From positions 1,358,971 through 1,422,970 of the forward strand of contig JANCMB010000001.1 in the NCBI GenBank assembly GCA_031317595.1: DNA of 64,000 nt. The letters are read 5' to 3'. Position numbers and translations under genes: made by a program. Below the pieces are notes generated by a model. It made no database searches and was not told the DNA's origin. It saw nothing but the letters and a program-made list of their open reading frames with translations. Positions 1 through 8,995 of the stretch are shown here, in pieces; the first letter of the stretch is position 1, and each line of letters opens with the position of its first letter. This stretch comes from Glutamicibacter sp. PS. GTDB taxonomy: Bacteria > Actinomycetota > Actinomycetes > Actinomycetales > Micrococcaceae.

Positions 1-515
1 TTGGTTCTGGTGAGCGAAATCCAGCGGACACGCGACATGGGGCCAACCTGCGGAACGCTGGCGCCGGTGAGCAAGCACAGCAGCACAAGTACCACCACAT
101 TGGGTTCGGTGAAGGTCGTTTCGAAAAAGGCCATGCCCGCCAGCAGGGCGGTGTTCAGAATAGCGGCGATCAGCAGTACCGGCCGCTGGCCTAGACGGTC
201 GGCCAGATATCCAATGGTTGGTCCGCCCACGGCCGAGCCAATACCAACCATGGCGGCCGAAAGACCGCCCAGTGCATAGGAACCGGTGGTTGCGGTCACC
301 AGTGTCATCGAACCGATGGTCAACATGGCCAACGGAAGGCGGGCGAAGAAGGCCAGCGGCAAGTATAGGCCACCAACCAGAGGGATCAGTCCCGCGTAGC
401 CGACAGAGGAATTCGAGGGTGCGCTCGAATCACCCGAGCGTGAATCCAGGGTCAACAAATCTCCAAAGATCGATTTGCGCGTCGTCCCGCACCCCCCGAC
501 GCGCCCGTGGCCCAT
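1..515 (-). CDS. MFS transporter, N-terminal part (truncated by window edge)
   Basis: The reverse strand is open from an ATG at 513-515 to the window edge. It encodes the N-terminal part of a major facilitator permease: a short hydrophilic leader, hydrophobic helices, then a GYLADRLGQRPVLL stretch that matches the MFS loop 2-3 signature (G-x-x-x-D-R-x-G-R/Q). The ATG has GAGG five bases upstream. A TTG at 453-455 with GGAG five bases upstream is an alternative start. The gene follows sbcC on the same strand after about 105 bp. The substrate cannot be inferred because the C-terminal part is missing. Confidence 0.72.
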   Translation of the reverse strand, partial: MGHGRVGGCGTTRKSIFGDLLTLDSRSGDSSAPSNSSVGYAGLIPLVGGLYLPLAFFARLPLAMLTIGSMTLVTATTGSYALGGLSAAMVGIGSAVGGPTIGYLADRLGQRPVLLIAAILNTALLAGMAFFETTFTEPNVVVLVLLCLLTGASVPQVGPMSRVRWISLTRT

Positions 516-619
516 GCACGCCTCATGGCGCTAGTTCCATTGAGCCATGCCGGGCGGGCTTTGTCTATTATCAAGGCCACTTTGACCGGGCACTGTGGCC
601 AAGCTCGCCCCGCTACCGG

Positions 620-3600
620 CTATGGGCCGAGCGGATCGTAGGCAATGCGCGAGCCATGTTGGGTCTTATGGACCGTCACCCGCTGTGCAATGCGTTGCTT
701 CATGTCACTAACGTGCGAGACCACTCCGACCGAGCGACCGCCAGAGCGCAAATCTTCGAGCGCCCCCATCACCTGATCCAGCGTGTCCGTGTCTAAGGAT
801 CCAAAGCCCTCGTCGACAAACAGCGTCTGCATGTCAATTGCACCGCTGTGCTGAGTAATGACATCGGCCAGTCCGAGCGCCAGCGCCAGTGAAGCCATGA
901 AAGTCTCCCCGCCGGAGAGTGTCTGCGTGGCCCGCGGTTTCATCGTCCAGGCGTCGTGCACCACAAGTCCCAACCCGGACTTGGCATTGCCGCGCGCCCG
1001 GTCATCATGGCGCAACTCATAGCGGTTGGAAGTCATCACCTTCAGGCGCTCCGTGGCGGCCACTGCGACCTCTTCCAACCGGGCCGCCAACACGTAGGTG
1101 CGCAGGGTCATTTTCAGCCGGTTCTCCCCCTGACCGCGCATGACCTCGGCCAAAGCCTTCAAACGCCGATAGCTGGCAAAAAGGTCGCCATACTCCGCAC
1201 GCAGGGCAGCCAACTCATCGCGCTGCGCGTCGAGCCGTTCCAGGCGACTGCGAGACACGGCCAAGCGTTCGCTGGCCAGTTCATAGGCTCGCTCGGCCTC
1301 GTCCACTGCTTCTTCCGCCGCGGCGCACTGCGATTCACCGGGCGCCTGCCCTCCATCGGCACGCAGCGCCGCGGCCAGTTGTACTTCTGCGGACTCGGCC
1401 AGTGTCGCAAGCCGGGCCGCGCGCTGCTCCGCGGCATGCACGAGCCGCTCGCGCTCGGCACGTTGGTTCTGTTCCAAGAGCGCAGCCGTATGGTCGGCGT
1501 CCGTGGCGAAACCTGCGGCGTTACGCTGCGTCTCCCATTCCTCGGCGCTCTGCTCCAGCCGCCCGCTGGCCGTCTTGAGGGCACGCTGTGTCTCGAGGAC
1601 CAGATCGGTGCGCTCCACCCGTCGAGCAAGCTCGGTGACCAGTTCCGTCAACGAATCATAACTACCGCGAAGCGTGGCGATGCGCTGTTCGAGTAGCGTG
1701 CGGCGTTCGGTACCAGCGCGCAGCTTTTCACGTTCGGCGCTTAGTTCGACGGTGATTTCGTTCTGCCGTTGCTGAGCCTTGCCCTGCTGCGCGTCAAGTG
1801 CCGAGAGCCTTTTGAGCCGGTCCTTGACCTGTTGCAGCGCGGCCTTAGCGTCTTTGAGGTGCTGTTCCCGCTCGGTCAAAGCCGCAGTGGCTGCGGCAAG
1901 ATCTACGGATTCCGTGGCGGACACGGCCGACTGATAATTCGTCTCTGCCTTTTCAAAGGCCGCCAGCGCGCGTTGCTCTGTAGCGCGGCGCTGTTCGGTG
2001 GCCTGCTCGAGCTCGGCCAGTCGGTCCTCGTCGATCAGCTCCGGCTCGGTCTGTGCACTACGTGCCGGCGCGGGGTGTTCGGTGGCACCACACACCATGC
2101 ACGGTTCGCCGGCACGTAGCTGCTGGGCCAGCCGTAATGCGCTCTGCGACAAATGTAGTTGCCAAGCCGTGGCATGCTCCTTAGCGGCAGTAGCCGTTTC
2201 CGAGCGCGCCTCGACGAGCGCTTCGTGGGAGGCCAGCCGGCGTTCGCGAATCTTTTCGCGCTCTTTGACTTTCTTGAGCAATTCGCCGGCCTCCTGAAAG
2301 GCCACGGTAGCCTCATGAACAGCACCGCTGGCGGACACCTCGTCGAGGTCTTCGACCTCTAACTCCTGGCGGCTCGCGGCGAGGTTCTCGATCTGCGACT
2401 GCTGCGTGACCAGTTCTGCGTCCAATTGCTCTATCCGCGTCGACTGCTCCGCAAGTGAAACGTGTAAGTCTGTCAGCTCGCGTTCTTCGGGGACGGCGGC
2501 GCGGGCCGTGGCCAGTTGTTCCCGTAGCACGTCGAGGTGAGCCGGCAGCGCTTCGAGGTCCGGGGCACCGTCGGCGCGGCGCGGTAGTTCACGCAGGTCC
2601 TCCGCCTCGCACAGTGCCGTATTCGCCGCCGTTGACGCCTGCTCTTGTTGGGCACGGGCCTGTTCCTGCTGGCGAAGGTAGGCGGTGATTCGTTGGGCTT
2701 TCGCATCAAGCTCCAAGGCTTGCCGTGCCTGCTCAGTCTCGGGGCGGCTCTCCCTGTTGGTGACCTGTAGCCCCTCAAATTCCTCGAGCTTGGCAAAGGC
2801 GGTCACCTGCTCAGTCAATTGCCGTTGCGCGGCGCGTGCCTTTTGCCGCTCGGTGTCACGAGCTTGCCGTGCGATCCCTAACTCGTCGATCACGGCGTGA
2901 ATTCGGGGACGCAATGCGTTGTAACGAGCTTCTGCCTCGGTGGCCGCGATCTCCTCGGGGCTTTGCGGCATGGTTTCGCCAAGAAATTCGTGGGCCTCCC
3001 GGAGCAAAGCGCCAGCCCGGGTTTCCAGCTGAGTCTCCGCGGTTTCGAAAGCGCGGCGTTCATCGGTGTAGCGTCTGGCGAATTCTTCTTCGATTCCCGC
3101 ATAGTCGCTGGTGTCGAACAGGTCCGCCAAGAGCGCTTCACGGTCTGTGTCCTTGGCCCGTAGAAAGTCCGCGAAGCCTCCTTGGGGCAGCATAATCACC
3201 TTGGTGAATTGGTCTCGGCTCAACCCGAGAGCACCGCCGAGCAGCTGTCCAACTTCATCATTGCGCGTGGAGAGCACCTGCCAGTGTCCGTCGACTCGTT
3301 CCCGCAACGTGCTGGAAGCCTTCTGCTCCACAAAACCGCTCTTGGCACGGGAACTGGGACGCATCCATGCCGGGGCGCGGGTCACCTCGAAGCGGCGTCG
3401 CCCCACGGAGAATTCACAACTTACCTCGGGAGCGTCGTGGGCGGCGGCATGGTCGGAGCGGATCTGTCGGTTGCCTTGGCGAGCGCCCGGAAGAGAGCCG
3501 TAGATGGCAAAGCATATGGCGTCGAGAATGCTGGACTTGCCGGCCCCGGTGGGCCCGTCAAGCAAGAAGAGGCCCGAAGATGCCAGCGCGTCGAAGTCGA

Positions 3601-3658
3601 TGGTCTCGGTCCCGGCAAAGGGGCCGAAGGCCTGTAGCCGCAATCGGTGTAGTTTCAT
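620..3658 (-). CDS. sbcC: Exonuclease SbcC, ATPase subunit of the SbcCD (Mre11-Rad50-like) complex
   Basis: This is the 1012-residue ATPase and coiled-coil subunit of SbcCD, which opens hairpins and protein-blocked DNA ends. The Walker A motif GPTGAGKS is at residues 35-42. Long Glu/Ala/Arg-rich coiled coils flank a CMVC zinc hook near residue 520. The ABC signature LSGGE is near residue 914 and the Walker B/D-loop LFVDEGFGSLD near 945. Length and domain order are normal for actinobacterial SbcC. Its ATG overlaps the sbcD stop in an ATGA, so the two subunits are translationally coupled. Confidence 0.95.
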   Translation of the reverse strand: MKLHRLRLQAFGPFAGTETIDFDALASSGLFLLDGPTGAGKSSILDAICFAIYGSLPGARQGNRQIRSDHAAAHDAPEVSCEFSVGRRRFEVTRAPAWMRPSSRAKSGFVEQKASSTLRERVDGHWQVLSTRNDEVGQLLGGALGLSRDQFTKVIMLPQGGFADFLRAKDTDREALLADLFDTSDYAGIEEEFARRYTDERRAFETAETQLETRAGALLREAHEFLGETMPQSPEEIAATEAEARYNALRPRIHAVIDELGIARQARDTERQKARAAQRQLTEQVTAFAKLEEFEGLQVTNRESRPETEQARQALELDAKAQRITAYLRQQEQARAQQEQASTAANTALCEAEDLRELPRRADGAPDLEALPAHLDVLREQLATARAAVPEERELTDLHVSLAEQSTRIEQLDAELVTQQSQIENLAASRQELEVEDLDEVSASGAVHEATVAFQEAGELLKKVKEREKIRERRLASHEALVEARSETATAAKEHATAWQLHLSQSALRLAQQLRAGEPCMVCGATEHPAPARSAQTEPELIDEDRLAELEQATEQRRATEQRALAAFEKAETNYQSAVSATESVDLAAATAALTEREQHLKDAKAALQQVKDRLKRLSALDAQQGKAQQRQNEITVELSAEREKLRAGTERRTLLEQRIATLRGSYDSLTELVTELARRVERTDLVLETQRALKTASGRLEQSAEEWETQRNAAGFATDADHTAALLEQNQRAERERLVHAAEQRAARLATLAESAEVQLAAALRADGGQAPGESQCAAAEEAVDEAERAYELASERLAVSRSRLERLDAQRDELAALRAEYGDLFASYRRLKALAEVMRGQGENRLKMTLRTYVLAARLEEVAVAATERLKVMTSNRYELRHDDRARGNAKSGLGLVVHDAWTMKPRATQTLSGGETFMASLALALGLADVITQHSGAIDMQTLFVDEGFGSLDTDTLDQVMGALEDLRSGGRSVGVVSHVSDMKQRIAQRVTVHKTQHGSRIAYDPLGP

Positions 3659-4821
3659 GCGCTGACCCTTCCTTCACGTACCCGCTTGAGCACATCATCG
3701 ATGATATGTGCCTCGTCCTCATCCACCGGGCGTTCGCGGACATGCTCGACAAAGTCCGCACAGACTTCGGCGGTGCTTTTGGCCCGCGCTAGGCGTTGAG
3801 CGTAGCTTGGGTGGGCTTCGGTTTCCGCACCCTCGGGAGCGAAGGCAAGCACCAACGTGTCGGGGAAGCGTTCACGTAACCGGGTCATCGCTTCGGCAGG
3901 TCGCTGCGCATCGGTCAGCGTCACCTGGCACCATGCCTGCTCGGCCCAGCCTAGGTCCGGGTCGGCCAGCAACTGTTCGAGTTGACCCCGCAGGACCGCC
4001 AGGGCCCGCGGGACCGGTAACTCGAGTTCTTTAACTCCCGCCACGCCACTGGCATCGGTCTCCACCAGGAGCACCGACTTACGATGCCGTGCTTCGGAGA
4101 ACGAATAAGCCAGCGGTGAACCGCTGTAGCGCACATGCTCGTGCAACCGTTGCTTACCGTGCAGGTGCCCCAGGGCCGCGTAATCGAAACCTGCGAAGAG
4201 GTCAGCGGCCACAACATCTAGATTTCCGGTGCTCAAGGCCCGCTCGGAGTCACATCCCACACCGCCGGCTGCGAAAAGGTGCGCCAGCACCACACTATGC
4301 ACCGGAGCAGCAGCCTTAGCGCATAGGTCGTTATGCGCACTCTGTACTCGCTCGAGGGCCGCAGCCACCACCGCCTGGTGGTTCGGTTCCTCGACCTCGA
4401 GCTCCTCCATCACCATGCGTGGTTCCAAATAGGGCACACCATAGATCGCGACCTGGTGATCGGTTGCGGAAAGTACCACCGGCTGCACCATGCGTTGCAG
4501 ATCGGTCACCACATGGACGTCGGCGGCGTCCAATAATTCGGCGGCAAACCCAAGCCGCGCGGCCGAATCGTGGTTGCCACTACTGAGCACAATCCGCGCT
4601 CCGGTGGCCCGCAGCTGTCCCAGCGCCCAATTAAACAGCCGCACCGCATCCACATGCGGCAGCGCCCGGTCATAGATATCCCCGGCCACCAACACCGCGT
4701 CCACCCGGTGTTCGCGGACCAGGTCGATCATCGCCTGCAAGACCTGACGTTGTTCGTTCAGTAGCGAGGCGCCATGGAAGGTGCGGCCCAGGTGCCAGTC
4801 GGAAGTGTGCAACAAACGCAT
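3655..4821 (-). CDS. sbcD: Exonuclease SbcD, nuclease subunit of SbcCD
   Basis: This encodes the calcineurin-like phosphoesterase (Mre11-type) nuclease of SbcCD. Metal-binding motifs are D8-x-H10 (SDWH), G-D48 (AGDIYD) and N83-H84 (SGNHD), followed later by HLFAAGG and GHLHG. I start it at the ATG at 4819-4821, which gives the family-typical MRLLHTSDWHLGR and 388 residues; GGGAG lies just upstream. An in-frame upstream extension lacks family similarity. The gene is first in the sbcDC pair and divergent from the gene starting at 4874, so the short gap must hold both promoters. Confidence 0.95.
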   Translation of the reverse strand: MRLLHTSDWHLGRTFHGASLLNEQRQVLQAMIDLVREHRVDAVLVAGDIYDRALPHVDAVRLFNWALGQLRATGARIVLSSGNHDSAARLGFAAELLDAADVHVVTDLQRMVQPVVLSATDHQVAIYGVPYLEPRMVMEELEVEEPNHQAVVAAALERVQSAHNDLCAKAAAPVHSVVLAHLFAAGGVGCDSERALSTGNLDVVAADLFAGFDYAALGHLHGKQRLHEHVRYSGSPLAYSFSEARHRKSVLLVETDASGVAGVKELELPVPRALAVLRGQLEQLLADPDLGWAEQAWCQVTLTDAQRPAEAMTRLRERFPDTLVLAFAPEGAETEAHPSYAQRLARAKSTAEVCADFVEHVRERPVDEDEAHIIDDVLKRVREGRVSA

Positions 4822-4860
4822 AACTCCCACCCTATGCAATGCGCGCGACGCTTTGCGCAC

Positions 4861-4866
4861 TACAAT
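4861..4866 (+). promoter_or_regulatory. Predicted -10 element for a leaderless transcript
   Basis: TACAAT lies seven bases upstream of the GTG at 4874. Actinobacteria make many leaderless mRNAs, and this spacing would put +1 on the start codon. No good -35 box is visible in this 52-bp divergent region. Prediction only. Confidence 0.35.
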
Positions 4867-4873
4867 GTGGACT

Positions 4874-5794
4874 GTGAATGAAAGCGGAGCTCCCACGTTA
4901 TTGCCCGAGAACTACTCCGATAAGGTGTTCGCCATCCTGTTGGGCCTGGCCGATGGGGCCACACATGCCCGCGAGGACGAGGAACCCGGCGCCACCGAAA
5001 TCCTGAACCTCTATCTGGCCGACGGTCTGCTCGAAGCCTTGGAATGGGCCAACGACGGCGTCGCCAGCGACGAGGCAGCCTGCCTGTGGCTCGCCGCGCT
5101 ACGCGGCTACCGCTTCCTCACCGGAAGCTTTCCCGAGGGTGCCCCGGAACCTCAAGATCGCTGGTTGGACACCGAACTGGCCGCCACCGACTTCGATCAC
5201 CCGCCGCTACCGGGTGACCCACTGACGCTTGCCGGGCTGAACCATGCGGATATGGGCTTGGCCGCACGACCGACCGGCCCGGGCGCCGACTCCACCGGCG
5301 TCCTGCCGCGAGCCGCCGTGGTGGCCTTGCTCGCCCGCGTTCCGGAGACCACCACCACGTCGCTGGCCCGCTCGGCCGCCTACCTCACCCATGACGCCGA
5401 CGCGGCGGCCACCTGCGTGGCGGCGGCGCTGATTATGCGCTCCGCACTCGAGTCCGGCGCACAGGCGGCAGAGACCTGGCCAAGCCTGCTGGAAGGCACC
5501 AGCGGTCCCGCCGCTGCGGCGCTGGCCCAGACCGTCAGCTCCGTCAGCGCCGTGTTGGAGCTACCGGCCACCGAAGCCTATGCCAGCTACTTCGGTGAGC
5601 GGGTGAGCGAAGAAGACGCCGAGACGGATGAAGACCCACAGACCGTCGAGCCGCGCGACCCGGAGGCCGACGCCTACGCGGTAGCCCTGCTGGCCGCGGT
5701 CTACGGTTCGGACGTCATCGGCGAGCGCCCAGCCTCCTCGCTGGACGCAGCCATCTCATTGCTCCACGATCGTTGGATGGACCTGATCGCCTAG
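4874..5794 (+). CDS. Degenerate ADP-ribosylglycohydrolase-like protein
   Basis: The 306-residue alpha-helical protein resembles the ADP-ribosylglycohydrolase (DraG) fold. The N-terminus (KVFAILLGLADGA) resembles the family glycine-rich opening. The middle (SLARSAAYLTHDADAAATCVAAALIMRSAL) looks like the family TH-D-x-x-A-x-x-A helix, and the end (AYAVALLAAVYGSDVIGERP) like the C-terminal A-x-x-A-x-x-G-x-x-G element. The acidic metal-binding motifs of active enzymes are not evident, so activity is doubtful. I chose the GTG at 4874 because a TACAAT -10-like hexamer at 4861-4866 would place transcription on or near that codon (leaderless). An in-frame ATG at 4865 overlaps the hexamer. The gene is divergent from sbcDC. 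Confidence 0.6.
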   Translation: MNESGAPTLLPENYSDKVFAILLGLADGATHAREDEEPGATEILNLYLADGLLEALEWANDGVASDEAACLWLAALRGYRFLTGSFPEGAPEPQDRWLDTELAATDFDHPPLPGDPLTLAGLNHADMGLAARPTGPGADSTGVLPRAAVVALLARVPETTTTSLARSAAYLTHDADAAATCVAAALIMRSALESGAQAAETWPSLLEGTSGPAAAALAQTVSSVSAVLELPATEAYASYFGERVSEEDAETDEDPQTVEPRDPEADAYAVALLAAVYGSDVIGERPASSLDAAISLLHDRWMDLIA

Positions 5795-5834
5795 TCGAAC
5801 GTGTTCATGCCTCGGCCACCGATGCTGAGGAGCT

Positions 5835-5874
5835 AACCCCCGGGCGGTGCCTGCTAAGCCTCGCCCGGGGGTTT
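5835..5874 (+). terminator. Intrinsic-type terminator after the ADP-ribosylglycohydrolase-like gene
   Basis: A perfect inverted repeat has arms AACCCCCGGGCG and CGCCCGGGGGTT around a 15-nt loop and ends in a short T stretch. It sits 40 bp after the stop at 5794 and before the sigma-factor gene. Confidence 0.8.
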
Positions 5875-5962
5875 CCATATTCCAATGTTGCAGCTCGCCA
5901 GCAGATGGTGAATTCGTCACGACAATCTTGGAACCATTGGCTGGGAGCGGACATTACCTAGT

Positions 5963-6577
5963 ATGAGCAGCGCTGAATTAAGTAGCGATAGTTCGCTACT
6001 AGAAGCGGCCCGAGAAGGGCATGGTGAAAGCTTCGCCGTGCTTTTTGACCGACATCGTGGCCGAGTATTTCGGCACGTAATTCATGTCGTGCGTGATCCG
6101 GACATCGCGGACGAGATTACCGCCATGGTGTTTTATGAGGCATGGCGTCGCAACGGATCCATTCGAGTAGTCGATGGTTCCATCGTCGCTTGGTTGCTTC
6201 TGACCGCGAACTACACGATCAAGAACGTCACGCGGCAACAGCGCCGTTACGCCACCTTTCTCGCGCATCTTCCCGCACCCGAACATGTCAGGGATGTCGC
6301 CAATGAAGTCGTTGACGACGATGCCCTAACCACCGAACGGCAACACATCAGACAGGCCTTCGGCAGGCTTAAGGCGACCCACCGCAATGTACTAACGCTA
6401 TGCGTGCTGGAAGAATTCAGCACTCGAGATGCCGCCAGCGCGCTACAGGTGGCCGAAGGCACCGTAAAGTCCCGACTCTCACGCGCCAAAGAAACCCTGC
6501 GCAAACACTACGTCGCTCAATCCAATACGGGCACGAGTGAACGAAACTGCGCGCTGTCCGAAGGGAGGGCACAATGA
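5963..6577 (+). CDS. ECF-type RNA polymerase sigma factor
   Basis: This is a 204-residue sigma-70 family protein with only regions 2 and 4. Region 2 is about residues 20-95 (SFAVLFDRHRGRVFRHVIHVVRDPDIADEITAMVFYEAWRR). Region 4 is about 130-190 and holds the helix-turn-helix (CVLEEFSTRDAASALQVAEGTVKSRLSRAKETLRKHY). The stop overlaps the next start in an ATGA, so it is co-translated with the membrane protein that follows. The upstream region contains GGAAC at 5930-5934, which resembles an ECF -35 element and would be consistent with autoregulation. No canonical zinc-binding anti-sigma is present. Confidence 0.88.
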   Translation: MSSAELSSDSSLLEAAREGHGESFAVLFDRHRGRVFRHVIHVVRDPDIADEITAMVFYEAWRRNGSIRVVDGSIVAWLLLTANYTIKNVTRQQRRYATFLAHLPAPEHVRDVANEVVDDDALTTERQHIRQAFGRLKATHRNVLTLCVLEEFSTRDAASALQVAEGTVKSRLSRAKETLRKHYVAQSNTGTSERNCALSEGRAQ

Positions 6578-7482
6578 CTTCGCCCAAAATGGATCCGGGC
6601 CGGGCCCGTGAGGCCCGCGCCCAATTGATTCATATGGTTCACGCCGGCACGATGGGTCACGCGACCACGAAACGACCGCGTCTGCGACGCACGGGCGTGG
6701 CCGTCGGTTCGCTCGTATCCGTCAGTGTGGTGGCAGTGATGGCTCAACTAAATATCACCGCCGCCCAGGCTCACCACACCCTACAAAGATTGGCCGACAT
6801 TTCGATCAGTAATTCCGATCAAAAATGGCCAGGTAAGGATGAGTACCTCAAGATCGGCCGACACACATGGGGAGGCCACTGCGTCGTTGATGTAGAAACA
6901 GGAGCCCAAGAGTGCAATAGTTCGGCGCGGGTCTCGACCTTCCTTTATATTCCCGGCGACCCCGACAATGAGTGGGTGCTCGAGGGAGACAATGAAATGT
7001 TTCCGCAGACCAACTTCATTGAACGGGCCATCGACGGACAATTCGGTGACACACCCGGGCCTGACTACCAAGACATGATCGATCATGCGACGTCGGGGGC
7101 GACGCTCTACGCCTACGTGAATGCGACCTATAGCGGGGCCTCAGCGTCACGCGCGGAGAGCAACTTTGTCAGGCTTACCGACGCGCTGGGCTCCGAGCAG
7201 CTTCCGGCGGAGAAACGAGCGATGTTTTACGCGGCACTTACCCATGTTTCGGGCGTCAGCATCGAGCGAGGCGTCAAAACACATGATGGCAAGGTAGGCA
7301 TCGCCATCGGACGAAACGAACTTCTGCGTCACGGGATACGCCAGGAAATCATTGTTTCCCCGGACAGCGGTCAGGTCATCGGCTCTCGTCAGATCTCATC
7401 GACGGCCATCATGGGGGTTGGACCCAACGAGATTATTAGTTCCTCCACGGTGGATCGCTCGATCGTCGACGCCGCACCGTAA
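6574..7482 (+). CDS. CU044_5270-type membrane-anchored protein, likely sigma-factor partner
   Basis: The 302-residue protein has a basic cytoplasmic N-terminus (residues 1-43), one membrane helix near 44-66, and a large extracytoplasmic domain. The domain C-terminus (MFYAALTHVSGVSIERGVKTHDGKVGIAIGRNE...EIIVSPDSGQVIGSRQIS) matches the pattern of CU044_5270-like actinobacterial proteins, which are habitually encoded after ECF sigma genes. ATGA coupling to the sigma gene supports a functional pair. Acting as an anti-sigma or signal sensor is an inference; no known anti-sigma domain is visible in the short N-terminus. Confidence 0.65.
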   Translation: MTSPKMDPGRAREARAQLIHMVHAGTMGHATTKRPRLRRTGVAVGSLVSVSVVAVMAQLNITAAQAHHTLQRLADISISNSDQKWPGKDEYLKIGRHTWGGHCVVDVETGAQECNSSARVSTFLYIPGDPDNEWVLEGDNEMFPQTNFIERAIDGQFGDTPGPDYQDMIDHATSGATLYAYVNATYSGASASRAESNFVRLTDALGSEQLPAEKRAMFYAALTHVSGVSIERGVKTHDGKVGIAIGRNELLRHGIRQEIIVSPDSGQVIGSRQISSTAIMGVGPNEIISSSTVDRSIVDAAP

Positions 7483-7502
7483 GTATGCCGTGCAATGCAG
7501 AA

Positions 7503-7934
7503 TCAGCGTTCTTCGGGTTCCAACACCGCATGTACTTGCTCTTTCGGCACGAGTAGTTCGGCTACTTCGCGTCGCTGTGCCTCGTCGACCTCGGATTCCC
7601 AGAGGTCGGTGAGTAGGGACCGTACCACTCCCCCGAAATCCGACCACCGCTCCCACGCCCCGGACTCGTCTTCGGCGTTCCAAAGCTCGAAGGTACCATC
7701 GCCTCGAGAGAAAACTGTCGTGGTCGTCCCGGTCATCCAGAGCGGCAGCATGTCATCCGCCCCGGTGGCGCGAAGTACCGCGGAGGTAGGGTCATCACCG
7801 CTCAGGTCAACGTCGTCCGCGTGCAAATCCAGTGCCGGGTGTATCGCGGCCCCGCCATGAAGCGCGAGACTCACCACGGCTTCAGGCAATCCGCGTTCCC
7901 GTATTCGGCGTGCCAGTTCGTCAGTGGTGTCCAT
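7503..7934 (-). CDS. Small acidic protein of unknown function, possibly SUKH/SMI1-like
   Basis: The roughly 143-residue acidic protein is convergent with the gene ending at 7482. An ATG three codons upstream (7943) is an alternative start. The segment LPLWMTGTTTTVFSRGDGTFELWNAEDE followed by a W-x-x-F-x-x-x-V-R-x-L-L element vaguely resembles SMI1/KNR4 (SUKH) proteins, many of which are toxin immunity proteins. No toxin gene is adjacent. The family call is a weak impression and the gene is otherwise unrecognised. Confidence 0.5.
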   Translation of the reverse strand: MDTTDELARRIRERGLPEAVVSLALHGGAAIHPALDLHADDVDLSGDDPTSAVLRATGADDMLPLWMTGTTTTVFSRGDGTFELWNAEDESGAWERWSDFGGVVRSLLTDLWESEVDEAQRREVAELLVPKEQVHAVLEPEER

Positions 7935-8091
7935 TGCACACATCGTGCCACATTCCTTGAGTTTTGCTTCTACGGTCCGAATCGGATGTGTTTCCTGCTG
8001 ATGGTTAGAGCAACCTCTTGGCCTACGCAGTGAGTCGAGCTTCAGGCACCTCAGAGAGACGAAGCAACACTAAACCGATCCTCACGCTAAG

Positions 8092-8430
8092 CTACCAGGC
8101 TCTGCCACGAAGGTTGCTGTGCCCCCGCGGCCATGTATCAGTGTGAGACTCTATCGGGAGAATCAATAGCGGCTGCCCCGGTGCGTCCCATGCTGGCTCG
8201 CTGTCTCTTCCGATGCTGGACTCGCTCGCCCTAGTCCGATGCCAGCCACTTGCCTTATAGAAGGGAACCAGCTCTTCACGACAGCCTGAGTAGCCAAAGG
8301 ACATTCCGCCAGACTCGAGCATACTCCGCATCGCATGTCCTAAACGCTGCACGCCGGGTCTCTCCCGCGAGCGATTTCATCGACTAGAACCCCCACAGAC
8401 CACTGCGATATCCAAAGTCATGCCTCCGTC
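8092..8430 (-). pseudogene. Decayed GNAT acetyltransferase remnant
   Basis: Residues from 8352 to 8092 read LGHAMRSMLESGGMSFGYSGCREELVPFYKASGWHRTR...GQPLLILPIE. This fits the C-terminal half of AAC(2')-like GNAT enzymes (C-R-E-E-x-x-P-F-Y-x-x-x-G-W). Upstream pieces continue in other frames: MTLDIAVVCGG from an ATG at 8428-8430, then GVLVDEIARGRDPACSV after a frameshift near a GGGGG run, with stops interrupting. No intact acetyl-CoA-binding loop or full-length frame remains, so this looks like a broken gene. A short expressed C-terminal ORF cannot be excluded. Confidence 0.5.
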
Positions 8431-8488
8431 ACTGAGGCAATGCTACCGCCAACGAGCGAAGCACGGATCGGCGATGCGACGTAAGCCG

Positions 8489-8995
8489 TCAGTCACCGAC
8501 GGTGCCGTCAATTAGCTCGCGCAAGATGTCCGCGTGGCCTGCATGCCGGCCGGTCTCCAAGATTACGTGCAAATACATCCAGCGTAACGTCATCTCACTG
8601 CCCGGCGGTGCGTAGTCGAGGCTGTGCTGGGCGGCGATCTCGCGGGAGCGCTCGCACGCCGCTTGGTAGGCGGCAATGACGTCTTCAAGCCTCTCGTTCG
8701 GATCCAGGCGCAGGTCGGCTTCCGGGTCTGCTTCGGTCCACGGCGGCGTGGGCAGCTCCTCGTCGGGGATCTGCCCGATTTGCCGGGCGAATCCACCCAA
8801 TTCCACCCACCGTAGGTGCTTGATCAGCCCTCCGATGCTGGTTCCCGTCGGCACCGGGCTACTTCGGGCGTCCTCCTCCGACAGCCCACGCGCCTTGCGC
8901 ACGACGGCCTCGCGCAGATAATCAAGGAACGTATCGAGCTGCTCGCGCTCGCTGGATCCGACCACGCTTCCGAGGATTTCGCCGGGTCTACTCAT
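8489..8995 (-). CDS. DinB-like DUF664 protein (putative mycothiol-dependent metalloenzyme)
   Basis: The 168-residue four-helix-bundle protein has the DUF664 pattern: EREQLDTFLDYLREAVVRKARGLSEEDARSSPVPTGTSIGGLIKHLRWVE near the N-terminus and LHVILETGRHAGHADILRELIDG near the C-terminus. The three conserved histidines (in KHLRWVE, LHVILE and HAGHAD) are in place for a DinB-type metal site. Related proteins in actinobacteria act as mycothiol- or bacillithiol-dependent transferases; the substrate here is unknown. It stands alone between two poorly coding stretches. Confidence 0.85.
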   Translation of the reverse strand: MSRPGEILGSVVGSSEREQLDTFLDYLREAVVRKARGLSEEDARSSPVPTGTSIGGLIKHLRWVELGGFARQIGQIPDEELPTPPWTEADPEADLRLDPNERLEDVIAAYQAACERSREIAAQHSLDYAPPGSEMTLRWMYLHVILETGRHAGHADILRELIDGTVGD

